Source of the DNA: an uncultured Selenomonadales bacterium
GTDB taxonomy: Bacteria; Bacillota; Negativicutes; Selenomonadales; Selenomonadaceae
Reading direction: 5' to 3'
Length of the DNA: 64,000 nt
Assembly (NCBI GenBank): GCA_946408355.1
Contig: CAMJRX010000002.1
Location: 44,154-108,153 of the forward strand
Shown here: piece by piece, positions 49,872 through 58,562 of the stretch
Layout of the letters: each line of letters opens with the position of its first letter
Numbering within the stretch: position 1 is the first letter of the stretch
Made by a program: the position numbers and the translations under genes
The notes under the pieces: model-generated
Told to the model about the DNA's origin: nothing
Databases searched by the model: none
The model's input: only the letters and a program-made list of their open reading frames with translations

Positions 49872-50924
49872 ATGCCGATATATTCTTGGGCGTTCGCGGT
49901 CGCGCTGATTGTCGCGTTGGCGATTACTCCACTTATAATTTTGTTGGCAAAGAAAACTGGCGCAATGGACGCTCCAAACGCCCGAAAAGTTCATAAAAAA
50001 CCAATCCCGCGAATCGGCGGACTTGCTATTTACGCAGGTTTTATGGCGTCGATAATTTTTGTCGTGATAAAATACGGACTTGATGCCGAAATGATACGAG
50101 AAACTATCGGATTAATGTTGTCGGGCACTTTAATCGTTGCGCTCGGCTTAGTTGACGATTATAAAAATTTGCCCGCCAAAATAAAACTCTTGGGACAAAT
50201 CTGCGCGGCGGCAATGTTAGTTTTAGTGTTCGATGTGCGGATTGACTTCGTGACGGATCCTTTCGGCGATTATATTTACCTCGATAATTTCCCAATCCCG
50301 CATTTGGCTATACCAGTTACAATGTTTTGGCTCGTCGGACTTACAAATACCGTGAATTTAATCGACGGGCTTGACGGATTAGCGGCGGGCGTGGCGGCTA
50401 TAGCCTCGTTTACAATTTTATTAGTCGCGCTTGAACAAGGTTTTATTCTGGTGGCAGTAATGACGGCGGCATTGGCGGGAGCGGCTGTCGGTTTTTTAAA
50501 ATATAACTTCAACCCTGCAGAAATTTTTATGGGCGATACCGGCTCCATGTTTTTAGGTTTTATGCTCGCTGGAATTTCTGTAACGGGCGCAGTTAAATCC
50601 GTAGCGACAATCGCGCTTGTCGTTCCGATTTTCGCGCTGGGCTTGCCTATACTCGATACAACTTTTGCTATCGTTAGACGGGTGCGCGGCGGCGTTCCTA
50701 TCTTTAAACCCGATAAAGGACATTTGCACCACAGATTATTAAGCGTCGGGTTCACTCAACGGCAAGCAGTTCTGTTAATGTACGTGATAAGCGCGTTATT
50801 CGGACTTAGCGCAATAGCTTTGACGGCTGTTAGTTATCAAATCGCAATTTTAATTCTATTTATCGTGTTCTTGGCGATTTTCTACGGCGTAAAAAAATTG
50901 GGCATCGCCCGACCACTTAATTAG
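49872..50924 (+). CDS. wecA: Undecaprenyl-phosphate GlcNAc-1-phosphate transferase (WecA/TagO)
   Basis: A 350-residue, ~11-span polyprenyl-phosphate N-acetylhexosamine-1-phosphate transferase. It starts a surface glycan (O-antigen, enterobacterial common antigen or teichoic-acid-type linkage unit). Motifs: KVHKKPIPRIGGLAIYAG, LGLVDDYKNLPAKIKLLGQ (DDxxN), NTVNLIDGLDGLAAGVAAIA, IFMGDTGSMFLGFMLAG and KGHLHHRLLSVGFTQRQAV (HIHH-type). AGGACGG precedes the ATG. wecB follows after nine bases, so the pair probably provides GlcNAc/ManNAc units. Confidence 0.93.
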   Translation: MPIYSWAFAVALIVALAITPLIILLAKKTGAMDAPNARKVHKKPIPRIGGLAIYAGFMASIIFVVIKYGLDAEMIRETIGLMLSGTLIVALGLVDDYKNLPAKIKLLGQICAAAMLVLVFDVRIDFVTDPFGDYIYLDNFPIPHLAIPVTMFWLVGLTNTVNLIDGLDGLAAGVAAIASFTILLVALEQGFILVAVMTAALAGAAVGFLKYNFNPAEIFMGDTGSMFLGFMLAGISVTGAVKSVATIALVVPIFALGLPILDTTFAIVRRVRGGVPIFKPDKGHLHHRLLSVGFTQRQAVLLMYVISALFGLSAIALTAVSYQIAILILFIVFLAIFYGVKKLGIARPLN

Positions 50925-50933
50925 GTGACAATC

Positions 50934-52067
50934 ATGAGAAAATTAAAAGTTATGTCGGTATTCGGCACACGCCCTGAGGCTATAAAAATGGCTCCTGTGG
51001 TGTTGGAATTAAAAAAATATTCGCAGATAGAATCAGTCGTGGCAGTCACGGCGCAACATCGGGAAATGCTCGACCAAGTTTTAAAATTATTCAACATACA
51101 CCCCGATTTCGACTTAAATATAATGTCGGAGGGGCAAACTCTGTTCGATATAACCAGCCGCGCACTTTTGGGACTCGATAAAGTTTTGACTGCGGCAAAT
51201 CCCGACGTAGTTTTAGTTCACGGCGACACTACTACAACTTTTGCCGGTGCTTTGGCGGCTTATTATCATCAAATCGAAGTTGGTCACGTCGAGGCGGGTC
51301 TTCGCACCCAAAATAAATTTTCTCCCTATCCAGAGGAAATGAATCGCCGCTTAACCGGTGCACTCGCCGATTTAAACTTCGCTCCGACCTCAACCGCTAA
51401 AGAAAATCTCCTGCGCGAAGGCATCGACGCTAATAAAATCTTCGTAACCGGTAATACCGTCATCGACGCACTTTATCAGACCGTCCGCGCAGATTTTGAG
51501 TTTAAACACGTCGATATAACCAAAAAAGTTATCCTCGTAACCACGCATCGCCGCGAAAATTTGGGCGAACCTATGCGACAAGTCTATAAAGCTTTAAAAT
51601 CTATCGTCGAAGAGTTCCCTGACGTCGAAATTATCTTCCCTGTTCATAAAAATCCTAAAGTTCGCGAAGTCGTCAACGAAGAACTCGGAAAATTGGATAG
51701 AGTTTGCCTAATCGACCCGCTTGATTATGAACCATTCGCAAATTTAATGAATAAAGCAACGTTAATTCTTACAGATTCGGGCGGCGTGCAGGAAGAAGCC
51801 CCCGCACTCGGCAAACCTGTCTTAGTTTTGCGCGATACTACCGAACGTCCAGAGGCTGTAGACGCCGGAACCGTTAAATTAATCGGCACTAATCAAGATA
51901 CAGTCTACGAATCGGCAAAAATTTTGCTAACAAACCCGGCTGAATATAAAAAAATGGCTGAGGCTCGTAGTCCATACGGTGACGGGCACGCCGCAGAAAG
52001 AATTGTTAAAGCTTTGCTGTGGCGACATAAAATTTTAGACGCTCCACCAAGAGAATTCACCAATTAA
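50934..52067 (+). CDS. wecB: UDP-N-acetylglucosamine 2-epimerase (non-hydrolysing)
   Basis: WecB interconverts UDP-GlcNAc and UDP-ManNAc, supplying ManNAc for surface polysaccharide. The 377-residue GT-B-fold protein has VFGTRPEAIKMAPVVLEL, VHGDTTTTFAGALAAYY, VGHVEAGLRTQNKFSPYPEE, LVTTHRRENLGEPM, LILTDSGGVQEEAPALGKPV and VLRDTTERPEAVDAGT. ATG 50934 lies nine bases after the wecA stop, with AGGTG as the binding site overlapping that stop. Together with wecA it feeds envelope glycan assembly, consistent with the Wzt-like ATPase at 57 kb. Confidence 0.96.
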   Translation: MRKLKVMSVFGTRPEAIKMAPVVLELKKYSQIESVVAVTAQHREMLDQVLKLFNIHPDFDLNIMSEGQTLFDITSRALLGLDKVLTAANPDVVLVHGDTTTTFAGALAAYYHQIEVGHVEAGLRTQNKFSPYPEEMNRRLTGALADLNFAPTSTAKENLLREGIDANKIFVTGNTVIDALYQTVRADFEFKHVDITKKVILVTTHRRENLGEPMRQVYKALKSIVEEFPDVEIIFPVHKNPKVREVVNEELGKLDRVCLIDPLDYEPFANLMNKATLILTDSGGVQEEAPALGKPVLVLRDTTERPEAVDAGTVKLIGTNQDTVYESAKILLTNPAEYKKMAEARSPYGDGHAAERIVKALLWRHKILDAPPREFTN

Positions 52068-52077
52068 AAAGTTTTTA

Positions 52078-52118
52078 CTGCCTCAACGGCAGATTTTTTT
52101 TTGCAAACATGTTATAAT
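52078..52118 (+). promoter_or_regulatory. Terminator after wecB and extended -10 promoter of the HAD pair
   Basis: CTGCC-tcaac-GGCAG (52078-52092) followed by a long T-run is the terminator. TGTTATAAT (52110-52118) is an extended -10 element for the next gene, with no good -35. Confidence 0.65.
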
Positions 52119-52149
52119 CGCGCAGAATTATTTTTAGGAGGTTTTTATC

Positions 52150-53226
52150 ATGAAGAAAAAAATTTTGGCGGCTATCACTGCCGGTTTAATCGCGTTGGGA
52201 AGTTTTGGAGTTTCTGACGCCGCCTCTCGCGAAGAAGTCGCCGCTATTCACGTTCAAAAGGCGTCCGATTTTCAATTTTGGAACGACGACTCCCCTACTA
52301 AGGCGAAAATTATCGAATTCGTCGAAGATGTCACCAATCCTTACAGCGCAAACTACATTCCGCCCGAAGATAGAATCGCAACTTTCGATATGGACGGAAC
52401 TTTTTACTGCGAAACCGCTCCGCTCTATTTTCAAGAGATGATGTTCTTTGAACGTGTCTTAAATGACCCAAATTATACCGCGCCGAAGAAATGGATTAAC
52501 TTCGCCAAGAAAATTCAGCCGAAAATCTACGCTAAACAAAAATTGACGCCCGCCGAAAGCAAAATGTATCTCGAAGGTCTTTCTGCGGTCTACTCCGGCA
52601 TGACTGATGAAGAATATCGCGCTTACGTTCGCAAATTCATGCAAACTAACGAAGACGGCTTTACGAATCTCAAGCGCGGCGATGCTTTTTATCTGCCGAT
52701 GGTTGAAATTATGTCGTACCTCACCAATAACGGCTTTAATGTCTACATAAACACCGGCTGCGGCGTCTCAACCACTCGCGAACTCGTCAACGGCGTCATT
52801 CCTATTCAATTCGACAGGATTTTAGGTACGGATATAGTTTATACGTCAACAAATATGGGTAAAGACGCCGCAAGTGACCATTTTTATGACCGCAACAAGG
52901 AAAAAATTATTATTTCCGGCAAAAATTTTGTACCAAATCTTAAAACCGTTAAAATCTTCTCCATTATTAACCAAATCGGCAAAAAACCCGTGCTCGCCTT
53001 CGGAAATTCTAGCGGTGATAGCGGCATGCTCGAATATACGCTCCAAGACAATAAATATCGCTCGATGTCGTTCTTTGTTATCTGCGACGACGTAGAACGC
53101 GAACGCGGCAACCTCACTCGCGCTAAAAGTGATACCGCTTTGGCTTTAAAACGCGGCTGGAATCCAATTTCTATGCGCAACGAGTTTAAAACTATTTATG
53201 GCGACAATGTTAAGAGGTCTAAATAA
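52150..53226 (+). CDS. Exported HAD-superfamily phosphatase-like protein (copy 1)
   Basis: A 358-residue exported protein. Signal peptide: MKKKILAAITAGLIALGSFG, then VSDA. The HAD nucleophile motif is RIATFDMDGTFYCETAPLYF (DxDGT, about residues 78-97); later IFSIINQIGKKPVLAFGNSS and GDSGMLEYTL give the motif III/IV region (K then GDxxxD-like). Predicted secreted phosphohydrolase; substrate unknown, possibly phosphorylated nutrients. Begins a cluster with a second copy and a solute-binding lipoprotein. GGAGGT upstream of the ATG. Confidence 0.85.
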   Translation: MKKKILAAITAGLIALGSFGVSDAASREEVAAIHVQKASDFQFWNDDSPTKAKIIEFVEDVTNPYSANYIPPEDRIATFDMDGTFYCETAPLYFQEMMFFERVLNDPNYTAPKKWINFAKKIQPKIYAKQKLTPAESKMYLEGLSAVYSGMTDEEYRAYVRKFMQTNEDGFTNLKRGDAFYLPMVEIMSYLTNNGFNVYINTGCGVSTTRELVNGVIPIQFDRILGTDIVYTSTNMGKDAASDHFYDRNKEKIIISGKNFVPNLKTVKIFSIINQIGKKPVLAFGNSSGDSGMLEYTLQDNKYRSMSFFVICDDVERERGNLTRAKSDTALALKRGWNPISMRNEFKTIYGDNVKRSK

Positions 53227-54297
53227 ATGAAAAAATTTTTAGCGACTTTAACGGCTGTTTTTATCGCGTTTTGCTCGTTTAATTTCGTAAATGCCGCCTC
53301 CCGCGCAGAAATCGCCGCTATTAACGTTCAAACCGCCGCCGACTTCCAATTTTGGAATGACGACTCCCCTACTAAACAGAAAATTATCGAATTCGTCGAA
53401 GACGTGACCAATCCTTACAGCGCAAATTACATTCCGCCCGAAGATAGAATCGCTACTTTCGATATGGACGGTACAATTTACTGTGAAACCGCGCCTTACT
53501 ATTTTAAGCAAATGATGTTCCTGCACCGCGTGCTTGAGGATAAAAATTATAAGCCGTCGAAGGATTTAATTAAAATTGCAGAGACTGTTAAGCCGTTTAT
53601 CACGCAAAAAAAGAGTATTCCGGCAAATTTAAACTCTAAATTGAGTTTCGGCACCAGAAAAGCTTACGAATGCATGACTAACGAGGAATATTGCGACTAT
53701 ATCCGCCAATTTATGGACACTAACGAGGTCGGCTTGTCGAATTTGAAACGCGGCGAGGCTTTTTATCTGCCTATGGTCGAAATTATTTCCTACTTGACCA
53801 ATAACGGCTTTAAAGTTTATCTGAATTCTGCCGCCGAACGCGAAATTGCTCGTTGTCTGATTGACGGCGCAGTTAATATCCCACTTGACAGGATTTTAGG
53901 CTCAAATGTTACGTATATCTCGACTAATCAAGGTAAAAATGGCGGCGCAAATTATAATTTCGACCGTTACAAAGAAAAAATCGTTCGCGCAACCGGTTAT
54001 CCCTACAAAAACGAAAAAAATAATAAAGTCTATAGTATTCTCTACGAAATCGGCAAAAAACCCGTGCTTGCCTTCGGAAATTCAAGCGGCGATTATGCTA
54101 TGCTAGAATTCACGCTACAAAATAATAAATATCGCGCCGAATCGTTTTTTGTAATCTGCGATGACACCGAACGCGAGCTTGGCAACTTGAAACGCGCCGA
54201 AAAAGATAAAAATTACGCCCTTAAACGCGGTTGGAATCCAATTTCTATGCGCGATGACTTTAAAACGATTTACGGCGACAATGTAAGGAGGAATTAA
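53227..54297 (+). CDS. Exported HAD-superfamily phosphatase-like protein (copy 2)
   Basis: 356 residues, a tandem paralogue of the previous gene; the ATG follows the preceding TAA with no gap. Same layout: signal peptide MKKFLATLTAVFIAFCSFNF, then VNA; RIATFDMDGTIYCETAPYYF; and KKPVLAFGNSSGDYAMLEFT. Long stretches of DNA (for example the block encoding TNPYSANYIPPEDRIATFD) are nearly identical to copy 1, whereas the middle (about residues 115-150) and the region around 215-265 have diverged. AGAGGT upstream. Confidence 0.85.
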   Translation: MKKFLATLTAVFIAFCSFNFVNAASRAEIAAINVQTAADFQFWNDDSPTKQKIIEFVEDVTNPYSANYIPPEDRIATFDMDGTIYCETAPYYFKQMMFLHRVLEDKNYKPSKDLIKIAETVKPFITQKKSIPANLNSKLSFGTRKAYECMTNEEYCDYIRQFMDTNEVGLSNLKRGEAFYLPMVEIISYLTNNGFKVYLNSAAEREIARCLIDGAVNIPLDRILGSNVTYISTNQGKNGGANYNFDRYKEKIVRATGYPYKNEKNNKVYSILYEIGKKPVLAFGNSSGDYAMLEFTLQNNKYRAESFFVICDDTERELGNLKRAEKDKNYALKRGWNPISMRDDFKTIYGDNVRRN

Positions 54298-54300
54298 TAA

Positions 54301-55146
54301 GTGAAAAAATTTTTAGCGGCAATCTGCGCGGCTTGTCTGCTAATTACGGGTTGTGGCGACGAAAAGCCCGCTGAACCTGTTAATAACGTTGGCAAAACTA
54401 AAATCGGCGTAATTAACCGCTTAAACGTCAGCGAACTCGAATATAACGAGCTGATGACTAAATTGGAGAAAATGTATAAGCCGGATAAGGCAGCTATCAG
54501 CGCGGAATATAAATATTTCGACAAAATGAGCGATTTGCAACTCGCGCTTGAGTCTGGAAAGATTGATATGCTTTCGACTTACCAAAATGTCGCTGATTAC
54601 ATGGTTCAACACTCGAATAACAAGGAAATTTTGCCCAGCGAACGTCATTTGCAAGATTCTTTCTGTTTTGCGTTGCGTAAAGGCGATACTAAGCTCCAAA
54701 ATGAACTTAACAAAGCGATTAAGGCGATGACAGCCGACGGAACGTTGAGCAAGCTCGTAAAACAATACATTTCCGAATTAAAAGAAGGCGAAGAGCCGCA
54801 CGCAGTCCCGATAACAAAAATTGACGGCGCAGATACGATAAAAGTTGCTGTAACTGGCGATTTGCCGCCATTTGATTTAATTTTGTCAGACGGAACGCCT
54901 GCAGGCTATTCGACGGCGGTTTTATCGGAAATTTCAAAGCGAATCGGCAAAAATATTGAGTTGATTAGCATTGATAGCGGCGCGAGGTCGTCAATTTTAT
55001 CGTCGAAGGGCGCGGACGTAGTTTTTTGGGTAAGCGTGCCTAAAGATAGTACACTTTTGCCGAATAATATTGACCAGCCGGAAGGAATTATCATTAGCGA
55101 ACCTTATTATCACGATACAATTACTCACATAGGCTTGAAACAATAA
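54301..55146 (+). CDS. Solute-binding lipoprotein with two SBP_bac_3-type halves
   Basis: A 281-residue lipoprotein (MKKFLAAICAACLLITGC, lipobox LITGC). The N-terminal part (about residues 33-160, TKIGVINRLNVSELEYNELM; LALESGKIDMLSTYQNVADY) ends like a family-3 binding protein (ALRKGDTKLQNELNKAIKAM). A second part (about 175-281, IKVAVTGDLPPFDLILSDGT, then PAGYSTAVLSEI) begins like the start of another SBP_bac_3 domain and stops early. No ABC permease is adjacent. It may present the product of the HAD pair for import. GTG start with AGGAGG nine bases upstream, three bases after the previous stop, so operonic. Confidence 0.8.
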   Translation: MKKFLAAICAACLLITGCGDEKPAEPVNNVGKTKIGVINRLNVSELEYNELMTKLEKMYKPDKAAISAEYKYFDKMSDLQLALESGKIDMLSTYQNVADYMVQHSNNKEILPSERHLQDSFCFALRKGDTKLQNELNKAIKAMTADGTLSKLVKQYISELKEGEEPHAVPITKIDGADTIKVAVTGDLPPFDLILSDGTPAGYSTAVLSEISKRIGKNIELISIDSGARSSILSSKGADVVFWVSVPKDSTLLPNNIDQPEGIIISEPYYHDTITHIGLKQ

Positions 55147-55164
55147 ATTTTACAAAAAAAATTA

Positions 55165-55203
55165 GGGCTAGGCTCCGAAAGTGGAGTTTAGCCCATTTTT
55201 TTA
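55165..55203 (+). terminator. Strong intrinsic terminator after the solute-binding gene
   Basis: GGGCTAGGCTCC (55165-55176), loop GAAAGT, GGAGTTTAGCCC (55183-55194, two G-U pairs), then ATTTTTTT. Confidence 0.9.
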
Positions 55204-55204
55204 T

Positions 55205-55462
55205 TGTTGACTGTCGTTTAAATCTTTATGTCTACGTTTGAAAAGTAAGTATTTTGTCTGCGATATGTATAATTATCTTTTTGTCTGAGTTCGTTTTCAA
55301 TCTGCGCGAGTTGACGTTGTAAATCTGCTGAATTAGGCTCGGAAGAAATTACATGATATTTATTACATTATTTATAAAATGCTTGCGCAGATTTTCTAAA
55401 AATCTTTTACACCGCGCAGATATTCTGATACAATAAAAAAAAATTCTTGGAGGCACTAAATA
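55205..55462 (+). promoter_or_regulatory. Non-coding upstream region of the chemoreceptor gene
   Basis: No gene is seen in this stretch. Its 3' part holds two copies of the GCGCAGAT motif in the same orientation (near 55386 and 55415) and a good promoter: TTTACA (55406-55411), 17-base spacer, TACAAT (55429-55434), 28 bases before the ATG. One motif copy fills the promoter spacer. Confidence 0.6.
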
Positions 55463-57151
55463 ATGAACTTAAAAACTAAATCAATTCTTGCAGTCAACAC
55501 ACTAATCATTATCGTCTGCGTGCTCATGGGAATTATCGGTTATATTCGTGCAAGTGAAGTTTTCGCGAAGGCTTTACAGATGAAAGTTTCCGCCGACGTG
55601 AATGCATTGGCTGAAATTTTAAATCATCGCTATTACGGCGATTGGCATTTGCAAAACGGAATTTTATTCAAGGGCGAACAACAAATTGACGGCGTAAACG
55701 AAATCGCCGAATATCTAAGCAATATTTGCGGAAGTAAAGTTACGATTTTTAATGGTGATACTCGCGTTGCTACGACGGTTAAAGATTCGGCGGGTAATCG
55801 CGATGTCGGTACAAAAGCTTCTGAAACTGTCATCGACAACGTTATAACGCAAGGAAAATTTTTCTTAGGCGAGGCAATCGTCATGGGCGAACAACATTAC
55901 GCCGCTTATCAACCAATTAAAGATGTTACAGGCAAAACGATTGGAATGCTTTTCGTAGGTGTCAGCGTGGCAGAAATGAGCGAAATGCTTAAGGAATTGA
56001 TTTTCCTCTCAACCGCCTTTGCAATCGTCGTGATTGTTATTATTTGCGGGCTTGCGTCGAACTTTTTTATCGGAAAAATGGTCGGTCAGCTTAAAGAAGT
56101 CGTCAGCGCAATGAAAAAAATTTCCGGCGGCAACCTCCGCATTGACGATTTGAAAATTAAATCCAATGACGAGCTTGGAATTTTATCGGAAAGCGTCAAC
56201 GATATGAAAATCCGCCTCAGAAATCTTTTAACGAAAATTGCGCAGTGTTCAGAGCGCGTTGCCGCGTCCAGTGAGGAATTAACTGCCGGTACTCATCAAA
56301 CTAGCGACTCAATTCAATCTGTAGCGCAAAGTATGGAAGTTTTAACGAGCGGAGCCGCCGCGCAGGAAGAAACAATTCACACTCTTGAAGAAGATATTAA
56401 CGTAATGCGCAGTAAAATGGATAATCTGCACGCAACCGCTAAGGAAATGGAACAAATTGCCGTTAACAATGCGAAAAATGCGGCTATCGGCAAGGAAAAA
56501 GTCGAGGCGGCGATTGTCGTAATGAAAAATATCGCGGAGCAAGTCAACTCTTCCGCTAAAGTCGTCGGTGAACTCGGCAAGCGTTCGGACGAAATCGGGC
56601 AAATCGTCGAGGCTATTTCCGGTATCGCAGGTCAAACTAATCTTTTGGCACTCAACGCGGCTATCGAGGCGGCTCGCGCAGGTGAACAAGGTCGAGGATT
56701 CTCCGTTGTCGCTGAAGAAGTTCGCAAACTCGCCGAACAATCAAGTGAGGCGGCTGATAGTATCACTAAACTTATCGCCACGATTCAAAAAGATACAACT
56801 TCCGCCGTCGAATCAATCGAACAGGGCAATCAAAGCGTCAAAAAAGGTACAAAATCCGTCGAAGAAACCGGCGCGGCGTTCCATGACATCGAAATTCAAG
56901 CTACAAAGCTAACTGAAAACGTAAATAAAAGTATTGAAGACATTATCGCCGTTGACGCCAGCAATAAAGAAATTTTGTCGGCTGTCGGGCACGTTAAGGA
57001 AATTGCTACTCGTTCCAGCGAAAATGCAACCTCCGTAAGCGCGGCTACTCAAGAACAATCCGCTACTATGCATGAAGTTGCCGACGCAAGCGGTACTTTA
57101 GCTGAACTTGCAAGCGAAATGCAGGGCGAAGTTGCTCAATTCAAGTTGTAA
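55463..57151 (+). CDS. Methyl-accepting chemotaxis protein with single-Cache sensor
   Basis: A 562-residue chemoreceptor. Residues 7-29 are the first membrane span; ~35-170 form a periplasmic single-Cache-like sensor ([40 protein letters not shown]); ~178-200 are the second span; ~201-255 are HAMP; the C-terminal ~300 residues are the signalling hairpin with [20 protein letters not shown] and [20 protein letters not shown]. It signals through CheA/CheW; the ligand is unknown. GGAGG before the ATG. Confidence 0.93.
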   Translation: MNLKTKSILAVNTLIIIVCVLMGIIGYIRASEVFAKALQMKVSADVNALAEILNHRYYGDWHLQNGILFKGEQQIDGVNEIAEYLSNICGSKVTIFNGDTRVATTVKDSAGNRDVGTKASETVIDNVITQGKFFLGEAIVMGEQHYAAYQPIKDVTGKTIGMLFVGVSVAEMSEMLKELIFLSTAFAIVVIVIICGLASNFFIGKMVGQLKEVVSAMKKISGGNLRIDDLKIKSNDELGILSESVNDMKIRLRNLLTKIAQCSERVAASSEELTAGTHQTSDSIQSVAQSMEVLTSGAAAQEETIHTLEEDINVMRSKMDNLHATAKEMEQIAVNNAKNAAIGKEKVEAAIVVMKNIAEQVNSSAKVVGELGKRSDEIGQIVEAISGIAGQTNLLALNAAIEAARAGEQGRGFSVVAEEVRKLAEQSSEAADSITKLIATIQKDTTSAVESIEQGNQSVKKGTKSVEETGAAFHDIEIQATKLTENVNKSIEDIIAVDASNKEILSAVGHVKEIATRSSENATSVSAATQEQSATMHEVADASGTLAELASEMQGEVAQFKL

Positions 57152-57163
57152 GGAGAAATTTTT

Positions 57164-58507
57164 TTGGATTTCGCAATTAAAGCCGAACATATTACCAAAA
57201 TTTATAAAATTTACGAGCGGGACATTGACAGATTGAAAGAAACTTTTCACCCGTTCCATAAACGCTACAGCAGAGATTTTTACGCGCTTAATGACGTTTC
57301 CTTTGAGATAAAACGCGGCGAAAATGTCGGTCTCGTCGGCAAAAACGGCGCGGGTAAATCAACTTTGCTAAAAATTATTACCGGCGTCCTCACTCCCAGC
57401 GGCGGAAATCTTCAAGTCAACGGAAGAATTGCCTCGCTTTTGGAATTGGGCGCAGGTTTTAATCCGGAAATGACCGGCGTCGAAAATATTTACATGAACG
57501 GGCTTTTAATCGGGCACAGCCGCGAAATCATGGACGCAAAGATTGACGACATAATTTCTTTTGCCGATATTGGCGATTTTATCAATCAACCCGTCAAAAC
57601 TTATTCGTCAGGCATGTTTGCAAGGCTCGCTTTTGCCGTTAATGCCTTCGTTGAGCCGGATATTTTGATTGTCGACGAAGCTTTAAGCGTTGGCGATGCA
57701 TTTTTTCAAAGCAAGTGTATGGATAAAATGCGTTCGATGATTCAAGGCGGCGTCACGGTTATTTTTGTCAGCCACGATACTTTTGCCGTTAAAAATCTTT
57801 GCGAACGCGCTTTTTTAATGCAGAACGGCAAAATTTTAATGGATTCTTCCGCTAAAGAGGTCGTCGAAGTTTATCGCAATATGTTAGTCGAATCTCGCGG
57901 CGAATTGACCGGCGCACAAGCTCAATTTCAAAATAATCTCGCTGATAATCTGCGCGGCGATAAAAAATTCGACAGACAAAACTTTTCAGCCGAAAGTTTG
58001 GAGCGCGGCAAGGAAATTTTTATGAAAAACGCAACTTATCAACGAGGCGGCGACGGTCGCGCAATTTTTGATAACGTTCAGTTGCTAAATCTCGACGGCG
58101 AACTTATTAACGAGGTTATTTTCGGGCAAGAAGTGATTTTGCGTATGATTGTCCGCTTTAAAAGCTACGTCGCGTTCCTCGGCATGGGTTATCACATTAG
58201 AAACGCAACCGGAATTGATTTGGTTTACACTGATTCGCGTTTCAACGACACAAAAGCTATCGTCGACGGCAAGGCGGGCGAAGTCTACGTTATCGATTGG
58301 CAATTTAAAGTTGAATTGCGCCAGGAAATGTACGATATTGCTTGCGTTATCTCCTCTCCCGTCGATGAAACGCTTAGTTCGGTCGAATTGTGCGATTTTG
58401 TCCCTTGCGCCGTTCAATTTAACGTCGTAAGCCCCAATCCTTACTTGAGTTTATCGGGAGGCTACGTTCATTGGCATAATGACCTAAAAATTTCACGCGT
58501 TAATTGA
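57164..58507 (+). CDS. Wzt-like polysaccharide ABC exporter ATPase
   Basis: A 447-residue protein with an N-terminal ABC ATPase domain of the O-antigen/teichoic-acid exporter group and a C-terminal Wzt_C-like carbohydrate-binding domain (about 285-445). Walker A NVGLVGKNGAGKSTLLKIIT (about residues 57-76), signature TYSSGMFARLAFAV, Walker B ILIVDEALSVGDAFF. The C-terminal domain selects the glycan to be exported. No membrane subunit (Wzm/TagG) is adjacent, which is unusual; it must lie elsewhere. TTG start with AAGGAG upstream, 12 bases after the chemoreceptor stop. Confidence 0.88.
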   Translation: MDFAIKAEHITKIYKIYERDIDRLKETFHPFHKRYSRDFYALNDVSFEIKRGENVGLVGKNGAGKSTLLKIITGVLTPSGGNLQVNGRIASLLELGAGFNPEMTGVENIYMNGLLIGHSREIMDAKIDDIISFADIGDFINQPVKTYSSGMFARLAFAVNAFVEPDILIVDEALSVGDAFFQSKCMDKMRSMIQGGVTVIFVSHDTFAVKNLCERAFLMQNGKILMDSSAKEVVEVYRNMLVESRGELTGAQAQFQNNLADNLRGDKKFDRQNFSAESLERGKEIFMKNATYQRGGDGRAIFDNVQLLNLDGELINEVIFGQEVILRMIVRFKSYVAFLGMGYHIRNATGIDLVYTDSRFNDTKAIVDGKAGEVYVIDWQFKVELRQEMYDIACVISSPVDETLSSVELCDFVPCAVQFNVVSPNPYLSLSGGYVHWHNDLKISRVN

Positions 58508-58531
58508 AAAAAATTTTTTTCGGGGTATAAT
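58504..58531 (+). promoter_or_regulatory. Promoter of the VanW gene
   Basis: TTGAAA (58504-58509), 16-base spacer, TATAAT (58526-58531). The -35 overlaps the stop codon of the Wzt-like gene. Confidence 0.6.
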
Positions 58532-58562
58532 AAGCTGAATAAAGTATGGAGGCGAAATTTTT

